From: Valencia hispanica | Taxonomy: Eukaryota > Chordata > Actinopteri > Cyprinodontiformes > Valenciidae | DNA: 64,000 nt | Direction of reading: 5' to 3' | Assembly: GCA_963556495.2 (NCBI GenBank) | Contig: OY747716.1 | Coordinates: 9,636,071 to 9,700,070, forward strand | Part shown: positions 31,718 to 44,239 of the stretch, piece after piece | How the letters are laid out: the number at the start of each line of letters is the position of its first letter | How positions within the stretch are numbered: position 1 is the first letter of the stretch | The notes under the pieces: model-generated | What the model was told of the DNA's origin: nothing | The model's input: only the letters and a program-made list of their open reading frames with translations | Database searches by the model: none | Made by a program: the position numbers and the translations under genes

Positions 31718-34375
31718 ACTGCAAGCACTGGCGCCAATTGGCAGGCCTGGGGGGGCTGGGCCTGCCCATTCCAGTATTGGGCCCACCCAAGACAAATTAT
31801 GATGCTCGTGTAAAATATGTTGAAACCATGCAATATATTGACCCAAGACAACCAGCAAAAGATGCTGTAGGCTACAGTATTTATTGGGACTTTTGAAGGC
31901 AGTAAAGAAGAGACTTTGATACGGTTGTATGCCAAAATGACATTAGACCTTGGCTTAATAAAAATAAGAGCAAAGCTAGCACAAGCAGGGACGATGCTAA
32001 TACATCACCAGAGAGGCAAGTGCAACCTTTTGAGTGACATTCTGGTCCACATTCCATACCAGTAGGTGGCGATAATGCACCAATTTGTTGTTTGCCAGCT
32101 GCCAATAAACATCACAAAAAATATTTTTAAGGTATGATATGAGCATGCTATGAAAACTTTGTGCGAAATACACACAAGGAAAGGAATTACCAAATTGGAG
32201 TTGGCAATTTTTTTTGGATTATGTATTTACGACTTGTTGTGGGCTAGCTATTTATTAGAGTTCATTCATTGGACCATTGTGTTGTGCCACAGATAGGTAG
32301 GTTTTGGCTATGAATAATTATGAATAATTGCTTAGGGCAATTATTAATCAGATTAAAAATTTTATGTAAAAATTACCAAGTTTAGGGGCACCACCTGGAT
32401 TCCAGGAATACAATAGCCAAATTGTTCAGTCTCAGTTTATGTTTATGATTACCTGCCTGATAAGGCTGAGATAATGAAACAATATATGAAGGAATAAGTT
32501 CTTGGCGTTCCTGAACAGCAAGTTACTACACATGTAGGTGAAATAACAACAACGGTTTTCCAAAATACAAGAGTTTATTACAAAAAGAATTCAACTTTCA
32601 GTTAACATACTTTAATCAACAACTCACCAAACTAGTAACACACAACTAAACCACTAAGAAAAGAGTAACTATAAAAACTAACACTCAGAAGTAAAACAGT
32701 AAAAGTGATAAATATGCACAGAAATAGAAACCATAACAATAAATTGATAATGATGCCACAATTCAGAATAGATATGTATGCTCAAAGACCAAGGCTTGTA
32801 TTGAACAGTGTTAGGAATAAAGCTAAGTTAGTTTTAAACTAATTGTGATTAGTTTAAGATTAATCAGCAGATTCTGGTTTGTTTTCAAACCACCAATTCA
32901 CAATGCAAAGCAGAAGTGAAGAAAAACATTATTTGGAAGAAGCAATGTTTCAGTAAACCATTCACTGAATTAGAAATCAATAACCTTTAGATAATTGATT
33001 CTATTTAATGGATCGGTCACCACAGTGATTGATCGAAATAAATATTTAGACTTTATGTTGACGTTAAGGCTGTACCAATTATGTCGATCTAATTTTGTAT
33101 TTTGACTTACCAAGAACACGGTCTCAAAAATGACTTAAAGGATTAGTTTAGTTTTGAAACTATCTGTTTTAAAGTCAATCTCTATTTTGAATAGCATTAA
33201 TGGCAGTCATGAATAAAAAGCCGTCAATGGCAGGCCCACATCGTTCGCTATAACATGTAGCTTATAGCTAACTCACGTGCCGCTGCTTAAAGTCGCTCTG
33301 GTTCATTTATTAAACACCAAACAAAGGAAAAATGTCGGATTGAGTAACTCAGGTTGCAGGATATAAAACGACTTTCCATCGGAAAACTCGAAATTCACTG
33401 TTTAAACCTGCAGGCGGTCCGTCCTGTTTGTACCCAAACAATAAATGAAATCTTACACAAAGTAACAAATCACAGTGAAAATAAACAACCCTTAAATTTT
33501 GTTTAAACTAATCTCGCCTCTGCCCAGACATACCTTATTGAACGGTTAAAGTTCTCCAAGTCGCTCCGTGGATGATGGGCGAAGCTAACACAATGTTAGC
33601 CGGCAGGCTAGCAATAGCAGCGGTAGGCCGTATGGCTGTTGTAGCGTAGCAGCCATGGAGCTGTAATGTCGTTGTCCCCTCCCGCTTGCTTAAACAGCGA
33701 TCAGCTCTACCCTCTTTCACTGAAAGTACCTTAGTTCGCAGCTTCCAGCAAAGCATTCATCTCACATAAGCTCCGTCTGCGGTGGATGTAACGGCTGTAG
33801 TCTGGACTCTGCTCTGCGGCAACAGTAGCTGGTTAGCAGTTCGCTTCCTCACGGTAGCATCTGATTGATCAACAGTCTTGTGGTCCTTGGAGTGAGTTGC
33901 TCCCAGAACTTGCGTCTTTTCCCTCACCAGCGAAGGAAACATGGGGTCCCTCCTAGCACTGTTTGGCTGCAAGAGCCCAACTGAAGAAGAGTTTGCGCCT
34001 TATATAACCTCTGGTCCTCTTCTTCTACTGTTGGAGCTAGAATGTGGGTTAGCACCACCCAATGGCTGTGTGTCCCCCAAAAGTTGTACATGTAAAAAGA
34101 TGTTAGAGATGGGTCTGTTCTGTTAATGATATTAAGGCTTCGAACGGAGAGTTGCACATTATTTCTCTTTGTCTATAGTTATGATTGTATCCTTGATTGG
34201 CATACATCAATCTCATGAAACTTAGCTTTTAAATAATGTATAACATGTATATTTACATACAGTAGAAAGGGTGTCGCAAATAAAGGCAGATTTGACATGG
34301 AAGTATATAAGGTACTGCAAATAATAAAATAATGAATAATAAAAACCCTGTTAACTAGGTTCCCCAGAATAAGCC
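31718..34375. other. 2.6-kb block of uncertain nature, possibly inserted in a LINE end
   Basis: Begins gcactggcgccaattggcagg and has no recognisable protein. The part from about 32510 to 34130 has promoter-like features on the minus strand (separate entry). Frames up to 92 codons show no domain. Confidence 0.4.
32570..34012 (-). promoter_or_regulatory. TATA box and distal polyadenylation signal in LTR-like order
   Basis: On the minus strand ggttatataaggcgc (about 34000-34010) is a strong TATA box. GC-richer sequence with several short frames follows, and AATAAA occurs at about 32574-32579 in gtaataaactc. This is the order found in a retroviral or retrotransposon LTR, but the 1.4-kb spacing is long and I found no paired TG...CA ends or second copy. 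A host promoter is an alternative. Confidence 0.3.
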
Positions 34376-34379
34376 ACAA

Positions 34380-34652
34380 CCTCCCCTGTCTAAATTCCTC
34401 TGGCAGGATCTGATGCACTGACTCTTTTTCTTTGGAGTTTGGATTCTGTGAATGCTTTAAAAAAACAGCTGAAGACATTTTTAGGAAGCTTTTAGTTAGA
34501 CTTGAGCTTCTATGAAAGGCATTTATGATGACATTGTGTTTCGCTATATTGTACACTCCTGTATATTTTGTTGTGTTTACCTTTTTTATGAAGTACTTTG
34601 TGACAACCATCTGTGATGATGTGCCTTATAAATAAACGTTCACTTGCTTCCT
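34380..34652 (+). mobile_element. L2-group LINE 3' end
   Basis: The coding end aaaaaacagctgaagacatt (KKQLKTF) near 34460-34485 is followed by about 150 bp ending in gtactttgtgacaaccatc and cttataaataaacgttcacttg, the usual LINE tail. It may complete the fragment at 31605. Confidence 0.55.
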
Positions 34653-35544
34653 TCCCCACTTTAGTAAGACATTTGTAAAAAACTGTGGTGGAAAATGCAA
34701 TATTGAAGTACCTGATGAATTTTCAAAGCCCTTCTTGGAAAACCATGCATACATTAAAGGCAATCTTTTTAACATTTTCAACCTAGCCGCCTCTGCTAGC
34801 CTCACTCCTTTGCCATAGATGACTGTATGCACAACAGCAGGTGTGAAGGAGCTTACTTTGACACAAGCAATATTATCAGGGATATTAAAGCTGTTTAGCA
34901 TATACATTGTCAGTTGTGGTAACTGTTTTGCATAACAATTCTGACTTTTTGTGCACCCCTGTATACATCTGAATAAACTCAAAAGGGAATCACCACACTA
35001 ACTTTAGGGGTTCAGTTTAAACCTGAATTAGATTATCCTGGTCAGGTTGCCATACGAATTTAAGAAAAACATTATTTTAATTTGATTTTTAATACATGGA
35101 AATAAATGAAAGTTTGAGAAGAAAGAATTTAGAGTAAATTCTTTATAAATCAGTTTTTGAAGAGGTGGCACAGAGTTTTGTCAAGAAGTTATTTGTGACA
35201 AATAAAAAAATAAAAGCACTATTTATCCCAAGAGGATTTTTATAAATTTTTCGTGATTAAATTTGTTACACCGCCTATTTTTTTCCATCTAGTCATTTCA
35301 GAATTTTAAGAGGTTTCATTAAATATCTATTGTCTAGATTCTCACTATGTGAGACAACTTGATTATTATTATTAGATTATTTTGTTTTCATAAATCGCAA
35401 ATTGTGGATTTGTAGTCAGTGTAGAAATCAATTTGTCCAGATTTGAATGAATACATCCTTAAACTCAACTGTTTGTGCAATACATGACCCTCATCCAAGG
35501 TAAATTTATACTTCTAAAAAAAGTTTATATGTTTCTGCACTGTG
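34653..35544. other. Unassigned AT-rich sequence
   Basis: A 118-codon minus-strand frame (34626-34982) shows no recognised domain. Otherwise nothing seen. Confidence 0.35.
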
Positions 35545-35659
35545 TGATGTAATCATGCAGTGAAAGCCGTTTTAGTACTACCGCAGAAGGTAATATCCGC
35601 AGTCTTCTTTATTTTGCCTTTTGGGGCTACAGCTAATCAGCGCCAAGGAAAGTAAATAG

Positions 35660-36278
35660 TTCTCTTAGATTGACTGCTGTACCCCGCCTCTCGCCCTGTG
35701 ACTGCTGGAGATATGATAACTTTGCTTTCTGTATGTGTTTTTTTTTCCATAGAAGATATACCTGGTCTGGTATTCTGCTTGGCTGCAATGCCCTGTTGGA
35801 CGGGGGGCATCGACTGGGATGATGCTCCCAGTAACTGAACATCCACTGTGTCCTGTTATCAACTTTTTACTTTCTGTAACATAGAGAGTACTCTTATATC
35901 GGATCTTCTGTTCCTTCTGTGTCTCTGCTCTGTCTTCTCAAACCCCCAGACGGTCGTGGCAGATGGCCGCTCCTACTAAACCCAGGTTCTGTTGGAGATT
36001 TCTTCCTGTTAAAGGGGAGTTTTTGCTCTCCACCGTCTCTACATGCTTGCTCAGTATGAGGGATTGCTGAAGGATTTCTGTGGTTGGCAACTCTTCATCA
36101 ATGGGGCCCAACCTCACGCCAATGACTGACGCAATCTGCTGGGATTCCTTAAATAGGAAACTTTTTAACTGATTGGAATGTTTGTATAAATGTATTGAAA
36201 TGACTTCTTGTAAAGTGCCTTGAGATGACATCTGTTGTGAATCGGCGCTATATAAACAAATTGAATTGAATTGAATAG
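35660..36278 (+). mobile_element. L2-type LINE 3' untranslated end
   Basis: Reads gaagatatacctggtctggta, caactttttactttctgtaac, gccttgagatgacatctgttg and ends cgctatataaacaaattgaattgaattgaa. It is the sense copy of the repeat found antisense at 25405 and 37066. Frames overlapping it are shadows. Confidence 0.85.
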
Positions 36279-36280
36279 GC

Positions 36281-36345
36281 ACCAGCCCCCCACGCAACCC
36301 TGCATAGGATGGACCGTTACAGAAAATAGATGGATGGATTGACTG
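36281..36345. repeat. Short dispersed repeat end (caccagccccccacgc ... gatggatgg)
   Basis: The words aggcaccagccccccacgcaa and gttacagaaaatagatggatgg are the 3' portion of a very common fish repeat. The preceding portion of the same family is seen at 56480-56770. Confidence 0.55.
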
Positions 36346-36505
36346 CTTTGCAAACGCGTGTCAAATAGCATTGCACCTAGGCATTTCACCTTCCCAACTG
36401 ACATTTTCTTTAAAATAATTTTGAGTCATGTTCTACATAAACATCCGCGAATAGGTGGATCTGTGAATACTGAACAGCGAATAGATGGGGGTCTAAACCA
36501 TACTA

Positions 36506-37000
36506 CTGTTATTTTCGGACTATAAGCCACTACTTTTTTCAGACGTTTTGGACCCTGCGTCCTATACAACGATGTGGCTAATTTATAGATTTTTTAACTG
36601 GGTAACGGCCTCCGGGGGGCACTACAACAGGAAACGCAAAAGTAAGACAGACATGTGGGGGAAAATAATGTGCCGAAGAAGATACTACCGCTAGTTTCCA
36701 AGCACACACCCTCCTCATGCAAAACACAGGAAGAAATGCAGCTTTTAAGTTACAGGCAATAGAGCTGGCTATCAAATAAGGAAATAGAGCTACTGCATGT
36801 AAGGTTAACATCAATTAATTGATGGTGAGATGTTGGAGGAGGCAGCAGGAAGAACTGAGTCAGTTTAAAAAGACAAAGACTTTCAGAGGACACAAAGACA
36901 ATGAAGATGATGTCTTCAGTGGCTTTAGTGAGGAAGAGGGTGATAAAGATAGCGACACTGGTGTCATCATCATCCAGTTTATGAGGCCTACTTTTCTGGT
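36506..37000. other. Unassigned sequence
   Basis: The frame at 36819-37130 is partly Asp/Glu-rich (DNEDDVFSGFSEEEGDKDSD, about 36890-36960). This resembles an acidic linker, for example before a transposase domain, but no domain confirms it. Confidence 0.3.
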
Positions 37001-37064
37001 AAGGCAAGGCAAGTTTATTTGTATAGCACAATTCATGTTACAAGACAATTCAAAGTGCTTTACA
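37001..37064 (-). repeat. LINE-type tail (antisense)
   Basis: aaggcaaggcaagtttattt followed by gtatagcacaattcatg and caaagtgctttac is the reversed 3' tail of a fish LINE, with a (ccttg)-type terminal repeat also seen at 56369-56439. Confidence 0.6.
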
Positions 37065-37599
37065 TTCAATTCAGTTTATTTTCAATTCAATTCAATTTTC
37101 AATTCAGTTTATTTATATAGCGCCAATTGACAACAGATGTCATCTCAAGGCACTTAACAAGAAGTCATTTCAATACATTTATACAAACATTCCAATCAGT
37201 TAAAAAGTTTCTTATTTAAGGAATCCCAGCAGATTGCGTCAGTCATTGGCGTGAGGTTGGGCCCCATTGATGCAGACTTTCCAACCACAGCAATCCTTCA
37301 GCAATCCCTCATACTGAGCAAGCATGTAGCGACGGTGGAGAGGACGGTGGATGTTCAGTTACTGGGAAGATCATCCCAGTCGATGCCCCCCGTCCAACAG
37401 GGGATTGCAGCCAAGCAGGATACCAGACCAGGTATATCTTCTATGGAGAGAAAAACACTGAGAGAAAACAAAGTTAACAGTCGAAATAAAAGAATGTACT
37501 GTAATACAACTGGAGAGTCGTAGGAGAAAAGGAAGTAGCAGAGTGAAGAAAATTGGTAAGTCTGTCCTCCAGCAGTCTAAGCCTATAGCAGCATAACTA

Positions 37600-40500
37600 C
37601 AGAGATAGCTCAGGATGACCTTAGCCACTCTAACTATAAGCTTTATCAAAAAGGAAAGTTTTAAGCCTGGCCTTAAAAGTAAACAGAGTGTCTTCCTCAC
37701 GGACTAAAGCTGGGAGCTGGTTCCACAGGAGAGGAGCCTGATAACTAAAAGATCTGCCTCACCATTCTACTTTTAGAAATCCTAGGAATTACAAGTAAAC
37801 CTGCAGTCTGAGAGCGAAGGGCTCTGTTAGGAACATAATGAACAATTAGATCTCTGATGTATGATGGAGCTTGATTATTAAGGGCTTTGTATGTAAGAAG
37901 AAGGATCTTAAATTCTATTCTGGATTTAACAGGGAGCCAATGAAGGGAAGCTAAAACAGGAGAAATGTGATCTCTCTTTTTAATATTCATCAGAACTCTT
38001 GCTGCAGCATTTTGGATCAACTGAAGGCTTTTAATGGCATTTTGTGGACTACCTGATAGTAAAGAATTACAGTAGTCCAGCCTTGAGGTAACAATTGCAT
38101 GGACTAGTTTCTCAGCATCACTCCTGGAAAGGATGTTTCTAATTTTGCAATATTCCGGAGGTGAAAGAAAGAAATCCTAGAAACCTGTTTAATATGGGAT
38201 TTAAATGTCAAGTCTCGGTCAAAAATAACGCAGAGGTTCTTTACGTTATTACTGGGGGCCAATTTAATGCCATCCAGATGAAGTGATTGACTAATCAGTT
38301 TCTGTTTAAGAACTTCTGGTCCAAAGACAGCAACTTCTGTTTTGTCAGAATTTAAAAGCAAAAAGTTTAGGGTCATCCATGTTTTTATGTCTTCCAGACA
38401 TGCCTGTAATCTCCCTAACTGACTGGGTTCATCAGGATTTATGGATAAATATAGTTGTGTATCATCTGCATAGCTGTGGAAATGTATCCCATGCTCTCTA
38501 ATGATTCTACCAATTGGGAGCATATATATGGTGAACAGAATTGGTCCAAGCACAGAACCCTGTGGAACTCCACAAGTAACCATTGAGAGTGAAGAAGATT
38601 TATCATTTAGATGAACAAACTGGAATCTATCAGACAAATATGATTTAAACCAGCCTAGTGCTGTTCCTTTGATCCCTGCAACATGTTCAAGCCTTTCTAA
38701 GAGAATATTATGATCGACTGTGTCAAAAGCAGCACTGAGATCTAACAAAACCAGAACAGACACCAGTCCATTATCTGAGGCCATGAGAATATCATTAGTA
38801 ACCTTCACCAGTGCTGTTTCAGTGCTATGATGAGCTCTAAAACCTGACTGAAACTCTTCAAACAGCTCGTTATTGTTTAAATGCTCACAGACTTGATTAG
38901 CAACAATTTTCTCAAGGACTTTGGATAAGAAAGGAAGGTTAGATATAGGTCTGTAATTCACTAAGTCATCTTGATCAAGGGAAGGTTTCTTGAGTAAAGG
39001 TTTAATTACAGCTATTTTAAATTCCTGTGGTACGTATCCGTTTACTAAGGATAGATTCATCATATCCAAAATGGGGCCAGGAACCTAATGGAACACTTCT
39101 TTAAATAATTTGGTTGGAATTGGGTCCAACATACAAGTTGAAGGTTTAGATGAGGCTACTATTTTTGATAATTCTGAAAGCTCGACTGAATCAAAACAGC
39201 CTAAGCACAACTGAGGATCTACAGTTCTTTCCAATACTGCCTCATTTACTGAGGAAGAAGTAATCATGTTTGGGAGGATGCCAATGATTTTATTTTTAAT
39301 AGAATTAATTTTATTTATGAAGAATCCCATAAAATCTTCACTGCTAAGAGCTGGGGGAATAGTTGGCTCAACAGAGCTATGACTCTGTGTAAGTTTGGCA
39401 ACTGTACTAAAAAGAAACCTAGGATTGTTTTTATTCGCCTCTATTAATGATGAAAAATATGCTGTTCTAGCTTGTCGAAGGGTCTTTTTATACAGCAATA
39501 GACTGTTTTTTCAGGTTAAATAGGAATCCTCTAGGTGTGTAGAGCGCCATTTTCTCTCCAACTTCCTAGTATTCTGCTTTAAAGTACGCAACTCTGCGTT
39601 GAACCAAGGAGTCAGCCTCCCATGGCTAGCCACTTTCTTTTTTAAGGGGGCTACACTATCTAATGCCAAACGCAATGAGGAAGTAACGCTGTGAACCAGA
39701 TCATCAATTTCTGAAGGGTTAGAGATAGAATTGCTGCCATCCACTGTGTTACCCTGAGACACTAAGGAAAGTAAGAATGGAACAGATTCTTTAAAAATTG
39801 CTACAGCATTGTCTGATAAAGCTCTACTATAATGACATTTTCTTTCAGATTTAAGATGGTCAGTTAAAGTAAATTCAAAAGTTATTAAGAAGTGGTCAGA
39901 TAGGACCGGGTTATGTGGGTGGAGTGTTATTTCCTCACACTCAATACCGTATGTCAGTACAAGGTCCAAAGTGTGTTTGCCCGAGTGGGTCGATCCCTGT
40001 ACATTTTTGAGTAAAGCCAATTGAGACTAAAATAGCACTAAAGGCTGCATTTAGGCTATCACTTTCAGTATCCACATGAATATTAAAGTCCTCCACTATA
40101 ATAACCCTATCAGTATTTAATACTAAATCAGATAAAAAATGTGAGATCTGATCCAAGAATTGAGTAAGGGCCTGGTGGACGATACAAAACCACAAACAAA
40201 AATGGTCTTAATGTTTTGCAACTTGGATGAGGAAAATTAAGGGTTAGATGTTCAAAAGAACTGTAGCTATCAATTGGTCTGGGACTAATTAGTAAATCAG
40301 AACGAAAAATGGTTGCAACTCCTCCTCCTCGCCCAGTATTTCTAGGAATGTGAAAATTTAAATGACTGGAAGGAGTTGACTCATTTATACTGACATAATC
40401 CTCCTGCTGCAACCTGGTTTCTCTGAGACAAAGGAAATCAATGTGATTATCACAAATCAAGTCATTTACTAACAAAGTCTTTGAGGAGAGAGATCTTATG

Positions 40501-40631
40501 TTTAATAAACCACATTTAATAGATTTATTTTTCTGTTCAGTCAAAGTTGTATTTATTTTTATGACATTTCCATAATTTGCTTTTGTTGGCTTAACTTTTA
40601 ATCCATTTAATTTTGGCCGTGGGCAAGACAC
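37600..40631 (-). pseudogene. L2-type ORF2 (endonuclease-reverse transcriptase), frameshifted
   Basis: APE-type endonuclease first: [30 protein letters not shown] (catalytic Glu), [18 protein letters not shown], then IIVEDFNIHVD with Glu where Gly is usual, HSGKHTLDLVL and LSDHFLITFEF (catalytic His). The linker follows (39085-39498), then RT (38104-39069) with LLDLSAAFDTVDH, CGVPQGSVLGPILF and SYADDTQLYL, all three Asp present. The C-terminal region (37600-38020) has NAAARVLMNIKKRDHISPVL. Frameshifts or stops near 40140, 39990, 39500, 39075 and 38060 break it. The enzyme would nick DNA and copy LINE RNA in the nucleus. Confidence 0.92.
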
Positions 40632-40724
40632 CGTTTCTATACAGTAATGGGGGGGTAACAGTACAGAAGCAGAAGAGAGGTGGGTTAAACTACGACTCTG
40701 CTTCCTGGTCTGGACCCTGGGTTG

Positions 40725-40839
40725 TCAGTGTTTTGGAGGACTAATAAATTCGGCCATATTCCTAGAAAGAAGAGCTGCTCCATCCAAAGTGGGATGGATG
40801 CCGTCTCTCCGGATCAGACCCAAAATGTTCTCCAGTTAT
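40725..40839 (-). pseudogene. C-terminal end of LINE ORF1 (esterase domain)
   Basis: One frame ends GLIRRDGIHPTLDGAALLS, then NMAEFISPPKH and a TGA at 40725-40727. D-G-I-H matches the last catalytic block (Asp and His) of an SGNH esterase, as found in ORF1 proteins of CR1/L2-group LINEs. The rest of ORF1 is lost by 5' truncation. Confidence 0.65.
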
Positions 40840-40996
40840 CAATGTAGCCCACATCGTTTGCATAAAACATCAAAAGCATTACAGCAGGGTGCAGGGTGCA
40901 GAAAAAGCAAAAGTACAGGAATAAAAACCATGATTTAAAATGAGAAAAAAAAAATCTTAAAAGAAGCCGTGCAGATTTAAAACCTAGAATAAAAAT

Positions 40997-43775
40997 CTAA
41001 TCAAAAGCAGCTGATAACAGGTGGGTCATTAACCTGGATTTAAATAAACTGAGTGTTTCAGCTGATCTGAGGCTTTCTGGGAGTTTGTTCCAGACATGTG
41101 GAGCATAGAAGCTGAACTCAGCTTCTCTATGTCTGGTTCTGACTCTGGGAACTGATAAAAGAGCGGATCCAGATGACCTGAGGGGTCGAGTAGGTTCATA
41201 CTGGGTCAGGAGATCACCAATGTATTTTGGTCCTAAACCAATTTGCGCTTTATAGACCAGCAGCAGAACTTTGAAGTCTATCCTCTGACAGACAGGCAGC
41301 CAGTGTAAAGACCTCAGAGCTGGACTGATGTGGTCCACTTTTTTGGTTTTAGTGAGAACTCGAGCAGCAGAGTTATGGATGAGCTGCAGTTTCCTAATTG
41401 ATTTTTTAGGTAGACCTGTAAAGACGCTGTTACAATAATCAAGCCGACTAAAGATGAATGCATGGACTAGTTTTTCCAGGTCCTGCTGAGACATCAGATC
41501 TTTTATCCTTGAGATATTCTTAGGTGATAGTAGGCTGATTTTGTGATTGCCTTAATGTGTTTTTCAAAGTTTAGGTCTGAGTCCATCACTATACCCAGAT
41601 GTCTGACATGGTTGGTGGTTTTTAGGTGTATGGACTGAAGCCCTGTGGTGACCTTCAATCTTTTCTCTTTAGCTCCAAAGACAATTACCTCCGTATGTTT
41701 TTGTTCAACTGCAGAAAATTGTGGCACATCCAGTCATTAATTTCCTCAATGCATTTGCCAAGAGCCTGTACAGGTCTTCTGGTGACATTCTAATATATAT
41801 CTGTGTGTCATCTGCGTAGCTATGGTAACTTATATTGTTGTTATTTATTACCTGTGCCAGTGGGAGCATATAGATGTTAAACAGAAGAGGTCCCAGGATG
41901 GAACCCTGGGGAACCCCACATGTAATTCCCGTCTGCTCAGATGTAAAGTTACTTATTGACACAAAGTACTTCCTGTTCTCTAAGTACGTTTTGAACCAGT
42001 TTAGTACGGTGCCAGAGAGACCCACCCAGTTCTCCAGTCGTTAGAGTAAAATAATGTGATCAACAGTATCAAATGCAGCACTGAGATCCAGTAAAACTAA
42101 CACTGACATTTTTCCACTGTCAGTATTCAAACGGATGTCATTGATGACTTTGGTCAGCGCAGTCTCAGTGCTGTGGTGCTGTCTAAAACCTGACTGAAAG
42201 ACGTCATAGCAGTTGCTTTGTCTTAAGAAGTCATTTAGCTGATGAAAAACAGCCTTTTCAATGATCTTACTTAAAAATGGAAGATTTGAGATGGGCCTGT
42301 AGTTGTTCATTTGTGTCTTGTCCAGATTGTCTCTTTTCAGCAGGGGTTTAATTACAGCTGTTTTCAGGTGCTCTGGGAAAACACCCGACATTAAAGATGA
42401 GTTCACAATCTGTAACAGATCTGACTCCAAGATCTTTGAGACCTTTTTGAAAAAGCCTGTGGACAGGATGTCTAAGCAGCAAGAGGAGGAGTTCAGTTGA
42501 CGTAAGATGTCCTCCAGATCTTTGCTGTTTATTGGATAAAACTGTTTCATGGTGTTTAAACGGATTTTCCGTGGACACTGTACATAACCTGAACCTGCCG
42601 TTAATGAACCAACCGCTTGTGTAACATTTTGGATTTTGTCTGTGAAGAATTTGGCAAAGTCATTGCAGGCCTTGGTGGAATAGAGTTCAGGTGCTACTGA
42701 CACAGGAGAGTTTGTTAGCCTGTCGACAACAGCAAATAATGTGCGAGCACTATGACTATTTCTGGTGATGATGTCAGAAAAATATGACTTCCTTGCATTC
42801 CTCAGTTGTAAGTTATAAGAGTGATGTTTCTCTTTATAGATGTCATAATGAACCTGAAGTTTTGTTTTTCTCCATCTGCGCTCGGCTTTCCGACACTCCC
42901 TTTTTTCATTTCTCACCAGTGTGGAATTTCTCCATGGAGACTTTTTCCTTCCAGAGATAACCTTCACCTTTGTGGGAGCAATAGTATCCATAACATTTAA
43001 TATTTTAGCATTAAAGCTGTTGACAAGTTCATTGACTGAACCCCCTGACAGGGCAGGTGTTAGAGAGAAGACCTGGTTAAAGATGTCACTAGTGTTTTCA
43101 GTTATACATCGTTTTGTGATAACCTCCATTAAAACATTTAAGTGAACCGAAATTATACTCTCAAAGAAAACACAACAATGGTCAGACAAGCCCACATCAC
43201 ACACATTAATCTTGGAAATGCCCAGATCCTTCGAGATCAGTAAGTCCAAAACATGACCCTTATTATGTGTGGGCTCTGTTATATGCTGAGTTAGCCCAAA
43301 GTTGTCCAGAGTGTTACTCAGGTCTTTATACCCTTTGTTCTGGGGATTGTCAACATGGATGTTAAAATCACCAACAATAATTATACAGTCAAAATCGACA
43401 CAGATTATAGACAGCAGTTCACTAAAATCATCATTAAAGTCAGCACAGTAATTTGGAGGCCGATGAATGTTAAGAAACATGGCTTTAGATGAGGCCTTCA
43501 GCTGTACAGCAACATATTCAAAAGAAGGAAAACTTCCAAGAGATAACTGCGTACACTGGAATGATTCATTAAATAAAACAGCAACTCCTCCACCTCTCCT
43601 GTCTGGCCTGGTTGACAAAACTCAAGTTGGGAGGGGTTGATTCGATAAGAGAAACACTGCTATTCTTATCTAACCAAGTCTCAGTTAAAAACATAAAATC
43701 AAGGCCATGCTCTGTGATAAGATCATTGATTAAAAATGTCTTCCCTACTATAGACCTGACATTTAACAAGGCCAT
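40997..43775 (-). pseudogene. L2-type ORF2 of copy C, few lesions
   Basis: Endonuclease: ALLNVRSIVGKTFLINDLI, FLTETWLDKNSSVS (Glu), RRGGGVAVLF, IIIVGDFNIHVDN, EPTHNKGHVLDLLIS and GLSDHCCVFF (His). [68 protein letters not shown] and SYADDTQIYI. C-terminal: FIFSRLDYCNSVFTGLPKK, NSAARVLTKTKKVDHISPAL, FYAPHVWNKLPESLRSAETL and a stop at 40997. Lesions are a frameshift near 43600, an in-frame TAA at 42041-42043 and shifts near 41715 and 41500. All catalytic residues I can identify are present. Confidence 0.93.
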
Positions 43776-44239
43776 CTTAACAGGTTTAAGAGTATTATTG
43801 TGCCCCTTGTGTTTTGGGGCGGGCTGTGTACAGCGTATGTTTACTTTACTTTAAAACCTTTTAGAATGCAGTGCTCTCTGTTTTGACAGAACTACATTCC
43901 TTCTGTTACTTGTAAGTACAGAAATGATTGAACCTTCTAATGAACAGGGTCCCAGCTTGTCCTGGGAAAAGTTCTGACTGCAGATATTCACACAGCCTGG
44001 ACCCTTAACACATCATACATCAGACTGTGGAGATTGTACATGCTCACGTGGTGGGGTAGGAGGGGGGCGGGCTTGTTGCCCTACCTTTGATCGTCCTGGT
44101 GTGGGGTTTATGGGTAAAGAAAACAGATTGGTCTGGGGGGTAGATCTGAGCCCAATGTTGACCCGCTCCATCATCTGCTCAGTGAATTTCAGATGGGGGG
44201 AGTGGGGGGAGGGGGGCGGTAGGGAAGACGGTGGGCTGT

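Larger units (their letters stand above)
35545..36505. mobile_element. pogo-like MITE split by an L2 tail insertion
   Basis: The left part (35560-35650: ccgcagtcttctttattttg, gctacagctaatcagcgc) and the right part (36340-36500: cattgcacctaggcatttcac, ttctttaaaataattttgag, gaatactgaacagcgaata) match successive portions of the intact relative at 52757-53124. The L2 tail at 35660-36278 and a short GC-rich piece lie between them. Confidence 0.55.
37066..40839 (-). mobile_element. L2-type LINE copy B, 5'-truncated in ORF1
   Basis: From left to right (3' to 5'): a (attgaa)-rich tail, a 3' untranslated region to about 37600, ORF2, a short spacer and the last codons of ORF1. It is 3.8 kb long. Truncation falls at about 40839, where the 3' end of another LINE begins. 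The subfamily is the same as the fragments at 16809-18706. Confidence 0.92.
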
